This document shows positions 1-5,178 of a DNA stretch of 5,650 nucleotides, piece after piece. The stretch spans positions 1-5,650 of the forward strand of contig JAUUWD010000121.1 of NCBI GenBank assembly GCA_030589225.1. The letters run 5' to 3'. The notes beneath the pieces were generated by a model. That model was not told the origin of the DNA. It ran no database searches and worked only from the letters and a program-made list of their open reading frames with translations. The position numbers were made by a program, and so were the translations under genes. The DNA is from Desulfobacteraceae bacterium (GTDB taxonomy: Bacteria > Desulfobacterota > DSM-4660 > Desulfatiglandales > Desulfatiglandaceae). Positions within the stretch are counted from its first letter, which is position 1; each line of letters opens with the position of its first letter.

Positions 1-459
1 GGGTTTGATCCGTTACCAATATATCATGAGCTCCCTGAGACACCTTATAGTGAACCCGGGTTAGGAGAGGAGTATCCCTTGATCGCGGTAAGTAAAAAGA
101 GTAAGTATTACAAACATTCAAGGGATAGACAGATTCCCTCCTTAAGGAAGATGCACCCAGAGCCATTGGTGAAAATAAATCGTAAAACGGCTCTTAAGAT
201 TGGAATTGAACAAGGAGATATGGTCTATATTGAAACGCGACGAGGAAGGATTGAACAAAAGGCAAGCTTAGTAGAAGATATTGATCCAAGAGTTGTGGAC
301 ATTGATTATGCCTGGTATTTTCCAGAAAGAAATAATAGAAAATTATTGGATTTCGCAGTATCAAATATTAATATCTTGACAGATAACAAGCCCCCGTGGA
401 ATCGGGAGATGGGCACTCCCACCCTGAGGGGATTTTCTTGCAAGGTATACAAGAAATAG
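1..459 (+). CDS. Molybdopterin-dependent oxidoreductase family protein, C-terminal part (5' end outside window)
   Basis: The reading frame is open from base 1 to the TAG at 457-459, giving 152 residues of a larger protein. It matches the C-terminal molybdopterin-dinucleotide-binding domain of the DMSO reductase superfamily. An 'EYPLIAV' strand is followed by 'RQIPSLRKMHPEPLVKIN', then 'KIGIEQGDMVYIETRRGRIEQ' (the usual beta-barrel 'GI.dGD.V.ve..rG.i' core), 'DPRVVDIDYAWYFPE', and the terminal 'MGTPTLRGFSCKVY'. The paired 'W.FPE' and 'LRG..CKV' elements recall the acetylene hydratase-like branch, which binds a Mo or W bis-MGD cofactor; that subfamily placement is from memory and moderately secure. 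The catalytic and Fe-S cluster regions lie upstream, so the reaction cannot be stated. The gene is AT-rich (about 28-38% GC in sampled 60-base stretches), unlike much of the liv operon. It ends 294 bases before livK and need not share its transcript. Confidence 0.85.
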   Translation, partial: GFDPLPIYHELPETPYSEPGLGEEYPLIAVSKKSKYYKHSRDRQIPSLRKMHPEPLVKINRKTALKIGIEQGDMVYIETRRGRIEQKASLVEDIDPRVVDIDYAWYFPERNNRKLLDFAVSNINILTDNKPPWNREMGTPTLRGFSCKVYKK

Positions 460-460
460 G

Positions 461-482
461 GAACTTAGTTCGTTTCGCTCCG
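461..482 (+). repeat. Copy 1 of a short gene-end motif (GAACTTAG..TTCGCTCCG)
   Basis: This 22-base stretch begins one base after the stop of the molybdopterin gene. It recurs, with one base inserted and two substitutions, at 4255-4277 at the 3' end of livM. Both copies share GAACTTAG followed by a TTCGCTCCG ending, and both lead into an inverted-repeat element. It is probably part of a dispersed repeat family, but two copies in one window are thin evidence. Confidence 0.4.
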
Positions 483-525
483 GCCCGCCTCCCCGCCTGC
501 CGTACGTCGGGCAGGGCCTGAGCGA
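475..525. repeat. Imperfect palindrome / two-part hairpin downstream of the molybdopterin gene
   Basis: The outer arm TCGCTCCGGCC (475-485) pairs with GGCCTGAGCGA (515-525) at 10 of 11 positions. An inner arm CTGCC (497-501) pairs with GGCAG (510-514) around a GTACGTCG loop. The element is markedly GC-rich beside an AT-rich gene. No T-run follows it, so it does not look like an intrinsic terminator. It could be a dispersed palindromic repeat or a 3'-end mRNA stabiliser. Confidence 0.6.
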
Positions 526-546
526 GAGCGATGGCGGACAGGCACA

Positions 547-586
547 ATTGGAATGCTGGAACAATGGAACAGTGGAATATTGGTTT
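547..586. repeat. Degenerate 8-nt tandem repeat, consensus NNTGGAAY
   Basis: Four consecutive octamers fit NNTGGAAY: ATTGGAAT, GCTGGAAC, AATGGAAC and AGTGGAAT (547-578). A decayed fifth unit, ATTGGTTT, covers 579-586, and an out-of-phase CTGGAAA follows. The array is non-coding and lies between the hairpin at 475-525 and livK. It has no recognisable protein-binding role; simple slippage-born sequence is the plain explanation. Confidence 0.6.
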
Positions 587-740
587 CTGGAAAACTGGGA
601 CTCTGATTTACTGGCAAACAGGGCCATAGGGTAAAGAAAGCTGATGAATTTTGGGAACCAAAACAAGACAAAGAAAGGGGGTGAAGGAAAATTTTGGTTC
701 GAAAAGCAACATGCTAAACATGGCAACACCTACCTAAGAA

Positions 741-746
741 AGGAGG
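741..746 (+). promoter_or_regulatory. Ribosome binding site of livK
   Basis: AGGAGG is a perfect Shine-Dalgarno core ending seven bases before the ATG at 754. It is the strongest site in the window and agrees with the high expression expected of a binding protein. No convincing -35/-10 pair was found in 587-740. Confidence 0.85.
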
Positions 747-753
747 ACGGAAA

Positions 754-1989
754 ATGAGAAAAACGTTTATTGTGAAATTTTTAATCGCCTTTTTGTTTGT
801 ATTCTTCTTGACCGGACAGGTCGTATTCGCAGGTGAAAATGTCTGGCGCATCGGGACCATTTATCCTCTCTCGGGGCCAAACGCGAAAAACGGGATCAAG
901 AATTTCGACGGGGTCAAGATTGCCACTGCAATGATCAACGAAGCCGGAGGGGTCCTCGGTAAGAAGGTTGTTCTGGTAAGCGCAGATGCCCCTGATCCCC
1001 AGGCCGCTGCCAGCGAAGCGAACAGGCTGATAACAAATGAAAGAATCACGGCCATAATCGGGACCCAGTCCAGCAGCCTTTCCATGGCTGCAACCGTGGT
1101 TGCAGAAAAAAACAAAATCTTTTACATAGAGACTGAAGGGGTCTCAGGCCTCATCACGGCACGCGGGTTCAAGTATCTCTTCAGAACCACGTTTAGTGGC
1201 GGCATGATGGCTACTCAGATAATTGACTACATTACTGAAGTCCTGGCCCCCAAGCTCGGCAAAAATGCCAAGGATCTCAGACTTGCCATCATCCATGAAG
1301 ACGGGGGTTTCGGAACATCTACGGGAAAAGGTCTGCAGGCAAGGGCAAAAGCCCTGGGGTTGAATGTGGTCTCTACCCAGAGCTACAGCTCTAAGTCAGC
1401 GGACCTCTCCGGCCTGATCTTGAAGCTCAAACAGGTAAAACCGGATATTGTTCTCGCGGCCCAGTATATTAATGACGCTATCCTTTTCCACAGACAGGTA
1501 AAGGAGTTGAGATTTAAATCGATAATCATCGGTAGCACTGCAGGTCAAGGTAACCCGGACTTTCTGAAGGCCTTGGGAGAGGACGCAAACGGTATCATAG
1601 CGTTTGGAATTCCAGCGGAAATCTCCATCAAGAGACTGGGCGCTCAGCCGAACAAGGACGCGGCTGAGTTCATTCAAAGGTATAAAAAAACACACCGTGG
1701 TGAATACCCCAACCCCACATCCTTTGTTGGGTTTGGCGGGGCATGGATCTTCTACAAATTTATCCTTCCGAATGCCGGAACCCTGGATCCTGACAAGCTG
1801 CGAGCTGCTGCGCTGAGTCTGGACATCAAGCCCGGCCACGGGGCCCTTAACTGGGGTGTCAAGTTTGCAAAACCAGGCGCGAGGAACGCAGGCCAGAATC
1901 TGTATGCCTCCGCAGGTATCAACCAGTGGCAGGACGGACACCTAAAACTCATCTATCCCAGGGAGATTGCGACAGCGGATCTCAGATAG
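754..1989 (+). CDS. livK: Branched-chain amino acid-type ABC transporter substrate-binding protein (LivK/LivJ family)
   Basis: Periplasmic binding protein of the Liv/HAAT importer (Peripla_BP_6, type I fold), 411 residues, a usual length. Residues 1-26 form a Sec signal peptide: basic MRKTFIVK, a hydrophobic core, and likely cleavage after VFA (residue 26). There is no lipobox cysteine, so it is probably soluble in the periplasm. The mature start 'WRIGTIYPLSGPNAKNG' (31-47) and 'GVKIATAMINEAGGVLGKKV' (53-72) are the family hallmark. 'ITAIIGTQSSS' (98-108) is the usual ligand-lobe segment, 'DLRLAIIHEDGGFGTSTGKG' (174-193) the interlobe region, and 'KPDIVLAA' (229-236) the second-lobe strand. 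The start is fixed by the AGGAGG site and the signal peptide. It is the first gene of the operon and is followed by a 369-base gap holding a large palindrome. The ligand cannot be deduced: family members bind Leu/Ile/Val, amides, urea or aromatic acids. Confidence 0.93.
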   Translation: MRKTFIVKFLIAFLFVFFLTGQVVFAGENVWRIGTIYPLSGPNAKNGIKNFDGVKIATAMINEAGGVLGKKVVLVSADAPDPQAAASEANRLITNERITAIIGTQSSSLSMAATVVAEKNKIFYIETEGVSGLITARGFKYLFRTTFSGGMMATQIIDYITEVLAPKLGKNAKDLRLAIIHEDGGFGTSTGKGLQARAKALGLNVVSTQSYSSKSADLSGLILKLKQVKPDIVLAAQYINDAILFHRQVKELRFKSIIIGSTAGQGNPDFLKALGEDANGIIAFGIPAEISIKRLGAQPNKDAAEFIQRYKKTHRGEYPNPTSFVGFGGAWIFYKFILPNAGTLDPDKLRAAALSLDIKPGHGALNWGVKFAKPGARNAGQNLYASAGINQWQDGHLKLIYPREIATADLR

Positions 1990-1990
1990 T

Positions 1991-2272
1991 TACTAAGCAG
2001 AGCATTTTATCGTTTGCATTGGACATAACCGAGAAGGGTCTGGGATGATGGTCATGAGGTCTTTTCTTCTGTTCCGAGGCTCCCGGCCTGGTCTTTTCTA
2101 CGACTTATTAACAGGGGATACTTGCCCCCTCCGCATTCCCCGCCTATCAAGGCGGGACTGCGGCTTCCCCCACTGATAAGGCGTGAAAAGGACAGCGGCC
2201 TCCCACCAGTCACAACAGAAAAGACCTCATGCCCCTCCGGATATTGCAGACTATTTCATGCTCTCAGTAGTA
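1991..2272. repeat. Large imperfect palindrome (about 282 bp) filling the livK-livH gap
   Basis: The element starts one base after the livK stop. Nested arms found by eye are as follows. Outer: 1991-2018 with 2245-2272 (20 of 28 positions). Second: 2053-2073 with 2214-2231 (CATGAGGTCTTTTC.. with AACAGAAAAGACCTCATG, 18 pairs and a 3-base bulge). Third: 2085-2098 with 2185-2200 (GGCC and GTCTTTTC, small bulges). Fourth: 2104-2118 with 2166-2180 (CTTAT/ATAAG, CAG/CTG and GGGGA/TCCCC segments). Apical hairpin: CCGCA (2131-2135) with TGCGG (2159-2163) and CCCGCC (2139-2144) with GGCGGG (2151-2156), loop TATCAA. As RNA it could form one long branched rod. It may be a degenerate MITE-like foldback element or a structured intercistronic RNA that separates expression of the binding protein from the permease. 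No target-site duplication or transposase was seen. Confidence 0.65.
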
Positions 2273-2293
2273 TGCCCTAGCAAAACCTGAGAG
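2261..2293 (+). other. Hairpin with perfect 7-bp stem upstream of livH
   Basis: CTCTCAG (2261-2267) pairs exactly with CTGAGAG (2287-2293) around a 19-base loop. Its left arm lies inside the outer right arm of the large palindrome (2245-2272), so the two pairings exclude each other. A switching role is possible but is inference only. Confidence 0.35.
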
Positions 2294-2304
2294 AGCTAAG
2301 TAAT

Positions 2305-2335
2305 GGAGGTGGGCCCCGTCGGGTAGCTCACCTCC
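2305..2335 (+). promoter_or_regulatory. Putative leader hairpin just upstream of livH
   Basis: GGAGGTGGGC (2305-2314) pairs with GCTCACCTCC (2326-2335) over ten positions, one of them a G-U pair in RNA. The stem ends 23 bases before the livH ATG. The left arm contains a Shine-Dalgarno-like GGAGGTG and the right arm an anti-SD-like CACCTCC. No long T-run follows (only CCTT), so it is a poor intrinsic terminator. It matches no riboswitch class I can name. Confidence 0.45.
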
Positions 2336-2358
2336 ACCTTATCACGAGACCGATAATA

Positions 2359-3285
2359 ATGGATCTATCACTCTTTATCCAATTACTCATCTCTGGTATT
2401 CTGATTGGCGGGATATACGCCCTGGCAAGCATTGGCCTGACCCTGATCTTTGGGGTTATGAAGATAGTCAATTTTGCCCATGGCGAATTCCTGATGGTCG
2501 CCATGTACGTGACATTTTGGCTTTTTCATTATTTCGGGCTCGATCCGTATCTATCCATCCTGGTCGTGATGCCTCTGCTTTTTATTATCGGAATCGTCAC
2601 ATACCAGGTCTTCATACGGAAAACCATCGGCGCCTCCGTTCTTACCCAGATCTTTGTTACCTTGGGTTTGTCAATGGTCATACAGAACCTGGTGCTTCTT
2701 TTCTGGTCTGCCGATTTCAGAACGGTATCTCTGAGTTACGCGAGTACCCCAATTGTTTTCGGTCCCTATGCGTCTCTGAACATCGAGGAAATCCTTGTGA
2801 ATCCACCGAGGCTCATTGCCTTTGTCCTGGCCATATCGCTCTCATTGGTATTTTACCTTTTTCTAAAATACAGCTATACCGGAAAAGTCATTCGGGCCAC
2901 CTCCCAGGACCGTTCGGCTGCCCTTCTCATGGGCATCAATATCGAAAAATTCTACAGACTTACTTTTGCCATCGGGATTCTGCTGGTTGGCATCGCCGGT
3001 GCCTTAATGATGCCGATTTATACCGTCCATCCCTTTGTGGGATTTGATTTTGTCCTCGTTCTGTTTGTGGTGGTCGTTCTTGGCGGGATGGGCAGCATTG
3101 TTGGAGCCATGATAGGAGGGATTTTTATTGGAATTGTGGAAATCTTTTCAAGCTTCCTCATAGGCCCCGACAGCAAGCAGGCGATCTATTTCCTTGTGTT
3201 TATTGCCGTTCTCGTAATCAGACCATCCGGCCTTTTTGGATTGAAGGGAGAAGAGGAGCTTGAACACATTGAAACAATTGATTGA
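2359..3285 (+). CDS. livH: Branched-chain amino acid-type ABC transporter permease LivH
   Basis: Inner-membrane permease that pairs with LivM to form the translocation channel (BPD_transp_2 family), 308 residues, a normal length. The N-terminus 'GILIGGIYALASIGLTLIFG' (13-32) and 'GVMKIVNFAHGEF' (32-44) is diagnostic of LivH. The cytoplasmic loop contacting the ATPases is 'RATSQDRSAALLMGIN' (179-194), followed by 'VLGGMGSIVGAMIGGIFIGI' (240-259) and the closing 'VLVIRPSGLFG' (284-294). About eight hydrophobic segments are visible, near residues 5-30, 45-58, 63-85, 95-116, 151-171, 199-220, 228-263 and 274-290. The ATG at 2359 gives the family's usual N-terminus, but no good Shine-Dalgarno precedes it (only a weak GAGA at 2346-2349). 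That is odd beside the strong site of livK. The last 26 bases overlap livM. Confidence 0.94.
   Translation: MDLSLFIQLLISGILIGGIYALASIGLTLIFGVMKIVNFAHGEFLMVAMYVTFWLFHYFGLDPYLSILVVMPLLFIIGIVTYQVFIRKTIGASVLTQIFVTLGLSMVIQNLVLLFWSADFRTVSLSYASTPIVFGPYASLNIEEILVNPPRLIAFVLAISLSLVFYLFLKYSYTGKVIRATSQDRSAALLMGINIEKFYRLTFAIGILLVGIAGALMMPIYTVHPFVGFDFVLVLFVVVVLGGMGSIVGAMIGGIFIGIVEIFSSFLIGPDSKQAIYFLVFIAVLVIRPSGLFGLKGEEELEHIETID
3244..3258 (+). promoter_or_regulatory. Ribosome binding region of livM inside the end of livH
   Basis: Two Shine-Dalgarno-like runs lie within the livH codons: AAGGGAG (3244-3250) and AGAGGAG (3252-3258). The first is 9 bases before TTG 3260, the second 10 bases before TTG 3269. 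Either supports a TTG start for livM; no in-frame ATG lies near. Confidence 0.6.
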
Positions 3286-4303
3286 TACGTTACAAAGCAA
3301 GCAAGCCATTGTTTTGCTAATAGTCTTTCTGACCCTGGCCATTGCTCCGCTGTTTATTAAAAATGACTTTTATCTTGATGGTTTCATTTTGATCTTCTTG
3401 TGGGGGGCCTTTGCCAGCGCGTGGAACATTCTCTCTGGATACGCCGGGATGGTTTCTTTGTGCCACAATGCGTTTTTCGGTATTGGAGCCTATACATCCA
3501 CGCTCCTGTTTCTTCACTATGGGCTTACCCCATGGCTCGGAATGTTTGTTGGCGGACTGCTGGCTGCCTGTGTCGGCCTCGCGCTGGGAGTCGTGTGTTT
3601 CCGTTTGAGGAGTCATTATTTCGCGCTGGCCACCTTGGCCTTTGGAGAAGTCAGCCATATCGTTGCCATGACTTGGCGCTCTTTAACGGAGGGGGCTGAA
3701 GGTCTCGCCCTGCCAATCCAGCCGAGCCTGTATAATGTTTCTTTTTCCGGTAAGCTTCCCTACGTATATATGGGGCTATTCCTATTCCTGGCCCTCATTG
3801 CAGTCTCCTATGCCATAGAACACTCACGACTCGGGTACTACCTCACCGCTTTCCGGGAGAATGAGGACGCGGCCCGGGCCCTGGGGGTAAAGACCGGCCG
3901 GGTTCGGTTGCTGGCAATGGCGATCAGTTCATTTGCTTCCGCTATTATTGGCACATTTTATGCCCAATACTTTGTTTATATTGATCCAAGCAGTGTTATC
4001 AGAATCCAGATATCCATCCAGGTGGCCCTTTTTGCCATTGTGGGCGGTCTCGGTACAGTACTCGGTCCGGCTATCGGGGCGATTATCTTTATCCCCATAA
4101 CCATTTTACTGCGAGCCAAACTGGGAACGACGCTGCCGGGCCTGCATATGGTTATCTATGGAGCTATCCTCATCCTCGTTCTTCTCTACATGCCAAAAGG
4201 TATCTATGGCACACTCAAACAGAGAGGTTTTAAGATTTTTGAAAAGCCAAGAAAGAACTTAGCTCCGCTTCGCTCCGAGATAGAAGTAAGCAGTAGGCAG
4301 TAA
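3260..4303 (+). CDS. livM: Branched-chain amino acid-type ABC transporter permease LivM
   Basis: Second channel subunit of the importer, 347 residues from TTG 3260; TTG 3269 is an equally plausible start, three residues shorter. The hallmark segment is 'NILSGYAGMVSLCHNAFFGI' (56-75), followed by 'GAYTS'. Next come 'SHYFALATLAFGE' (118-130), the ATPase-contact loop 'RENEDAARALGVKTGRVRLL' (199-218), 'VGGLGTVLGPAIGA' (261-274) and the ending 'MPKGIYGTLKQRG' (311-323). Hydrophobic segments cover roughly 15-32, 41-60, 66-87, 91-115, 121-137, 168-187, 215-238, 252-284 and 295-311. The gene overlaps livH by 26 (or 17) bases, which suggests translational coupling. The last residues, from about 335 ('APLRSEIEVSSRQ'), do not look like LivM: they are encoded by the copy-2 repeat motif and by the left arm of the inverted repeat at 4285-4353, so the natural stop seems to have been replaced. 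Confidence 0.93.
   Translation: MNTLKQLIDTLQSKQAIVLLIVFLTLAIAPLFIKNDFYLDGFILIFLWGAFASAWNILSGYAGMVSLCHNAFFGIGAYTSTLLFLHYGLTPWLGMFVGGLLAACVGLALGVVCFRLRSHYFALATLAFGEVSHIVAMTWRSLTEGAEGLALPIQPSLYNVSFSGKLPYVYMGLFLFLALIAVSYAIEHSRLGYYLTAFRENEDAARALGVKTGRVRLLAMAISSFASAIIGTFYAQYFVYIDPSSVIRIQISIQVALFAIVGGLGTVLGPAIGAIIFIPITILLRAKLGTTLPGLHMVIYGAILILVLLYMPKGIYGTLKQRGFKIFEKPRKNLAPLRSEIEVSSRQ
4255..4277 (+). repeat. Copy 2 of the gene-end motif (GAACTTAG..TTCGCTCCG), inside the end of livM
   Basis: Here the motif is read as LivM codons rather than lying after a stop. It matches 461-482 except for one extra base and two substitutions. An inverted repeat follows within eight bases. Confidence 0.4.
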
Positions 4304-4353
4304 GCAGCATGCAGACTTCCTTGTTTTTTGCTGTCTACTGCATACTGCTTACT
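4285..4353. repeat. Inverted repeat with 23-bp arms, overlapping the livM stop
   Basis: The arm at 4285-4307 (starts AGTAAGCAGTAGGCAG) pairs with 4331-4353 (ends ATACTGCTTACT) at 20 of 23 positions around a 23-base spacer. The arms are built from reiterated CAGTAAG/CAGTAGG-like units, so each arm is also internally repetitive. The livM stop TAA (4301-4303) lies in the left arm. The spacer ends in TTGTTTTTTG, but no T-run follows the right arm, so the arrangement is not a forward intrinsic terminator. Confidence 0.7.
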
Positions 4354-4396
4354 ATCTACTATGAGGATGACAAAAATCGATTGCTACCAAAAGAAC

Positions 4397-4432
4397 TATA
4401 ATGTCAGTAAGTTGTAGAAATTCTGCTATATT
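4397..4432 (+). promoter_or_regulatory. Possible internal promoter before livG (two -10-like boxes)
   Basis: An exact TATAAT lies at 4397-4402. A second box, TATATT (4427-4432), is preceded by TG one base upstream (4424-4425), giving an extended -10. Neither has a -35 hexamer at 16-18 bases; TTGCTA at 4381 is only 10 bases before the first box. A promoter here could rescue livG-livF transcription beyond the inserted repeat, but the region is AT-rich and such boxes arise by chance. Confidence 0.25.
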
Positions 4433-4452
4433 GAATTAGTGAAAGGAATTGC

Positions 4453-5178
4453 ATGCTCGAAGTCAATGATGTGAGTAAGTGGTTTGGAGGAAACGCGGTC
4501 CTTCGCAACATAGGTTTCACCATTGATAAGGGTGAGGTGGTCGGGCTGATCGGGCCGAATGGCGCTGGCAAAACAACCCTGTTCAATGTTATTGCCGGTT
4601 TCTATCGAACGAAAACAGGGTTTGTCAAATTCAACAACAAGGATACAACCCGGCTGAATCCTGAAACGATTTGTGCCCTCGGACTGTGCCGAACATTTCA
4701 AATAGCCAAACCCTTTGGTAATATTCCGGTGAAAAAGAATGTAGTGATCGGTGCTCTGAGTCGGGAAAAGAGTCTGAGGAAGGCTGAAAACAAGGCTGAA
4801 GAAGTACTGGATTTCGTTGGTCTGCGGGAAAAGGAGGATCTCCTCGGGAAAAACCTGACCACTGCAGATCGAAAAAAGCTTGAAATAGCCCGGGGGTTGG
4901 CTACTTCACCCAAACTGTTCCTGCTGGATGAGGTCATGGCAGGCCTCAACCCCAATGAACTGCAGGCAATGATGCAATTGATAAGGAACATGGTCGATTC
5001 CGGCATTACCCTGTTCGTTATCGAGCACATCATGGCAGTTATCATGAAGCTGTCTCACAGGGTTATCGTGTTGAACTACGGCGAGATGATAGCCGAAGGG
5101 GAGCCCGCGGAGATTTCCCGTGACCCCAATTGCATAAAGGCCTATCTCGGAGAGGAGTATCTTGTTGCTCACGGTTGA
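4453..5178 (+). CDS. livG: Branched-chain amino acid-type ABC transporter ATP-binding protein LivG
   Basis: One of two cytoplasmic ATPases driving the importer, 241 residues, slightly short for LivG but complete. Motifs in order: Walker A GPNGAGKT (34-41), Q-loop glutamine in 'CRTFQIAKPF' (Q83), signature region 'NLTTADRKKLEIARGLAT' (134-151), Walker B LFLLDE (155-160), D-loop 'AGLNPNE' (163-169) and switch histidine in 'VIEHIM' (H192). 'FQIAKPFGNIPVKKNVVIGA' (82-101) and 'DEVMAGLNP' are LivG-specific and separate it from LivF. The signature reads LTTAD instead of LSGGQ; LivG proteins are known to be loose here, but the glycines are entirely absent. The ATG has AAAGGA (4442-4447) five bases upstream. 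In contrast to the tight livH-livM and livG-livF overlaps, livG follows livM after a 149-base gap that holds a repeat. Confidence 0.94.
   Translation: MLEVNDVSKWFGGNAVLRNIGFTIDKGEVVGLIGPNGAGKTTLFNVIAGFYRTKTGFVKFNNKDTTRLNPETICALGLCRTFQIAKPFGNIPVKKNVVIGALSREKSLRKAENKAEEVLDFVGLREKEDLLGKNLTTADRKKLEIARGLATSPKLFLLDEVMAGLNPNELQAMMQLIRNMVDSGITLFVIEHIMAVIMKLSHRVIVLNYGEMIAEGEPAEISRDPNCIKAYLGEEYLVAHG
5151..5157 (+). promoter_or_regulatory. Ribosome binding site of livF inside the end of livG
   Basis: AGAGGAG ends seven bases before TTG 5165 and four before TTG 5162. Its spacing favours 5165 as the livF start. The same heptamer serves livM at 3252-3258. Confidence 0.65.

Noticed and set aside
64..76. 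Identical 13-mer GGAGAGGAGTATC at 64-76 and 5149-5161
   Set aside because: Both encode Gly-Glu-Glu-Tyr in their own proteins with no similarity outside; a chance match.
64..81. AGAGGAG six bases before TTG 79, suggesting that a 126-residue protein starts here
   Set aside because: The frame is open to base 1, and the residues before 79 continue smoothly into the molybdopterin-binding domain ('GEEYPLIAV'). The SD-like run is the codons for Gly-Glu-Glu.
611..626. CTGGCAAACAGGGCCA as a sigma-54 promoter
   Set aside because: There is no GC at the required 10-base spacing from the GG; only the -24 half resembles the consensus.
361..729. 122-residue open frame on the - strand over the first gap
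   Set aside because: It overlaps the molybdopterin gene and the repeats, has a low-complexity Pro/Ser/Cys-rich product and no family resemblance.
1396..1941. 181-residue open frame on the - strand within livK
   Set aside because: A shadow of livK codons; no recognisable domain, and livK is certain on the other strand.
2044..2240. Target-site duplication flanking the inner palindrome arms (2053-2231)
   Set aside because: Sequences just outside the arms (GATGATGGT and CCCCTCCGG) are not repeats of each other, so transposition cannot be shown.
4285..4353. The livM-livG inverted repeat as an intrinsic terminator
   Set aside because: No T-run follows the right arm; the only T-rich stretch is in the loop.
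4381..4402. TTGCTA and TATAAT as a complete sigma-70 promoter
   Set aside because: The spacing is 10 bases, far short of 16-18.
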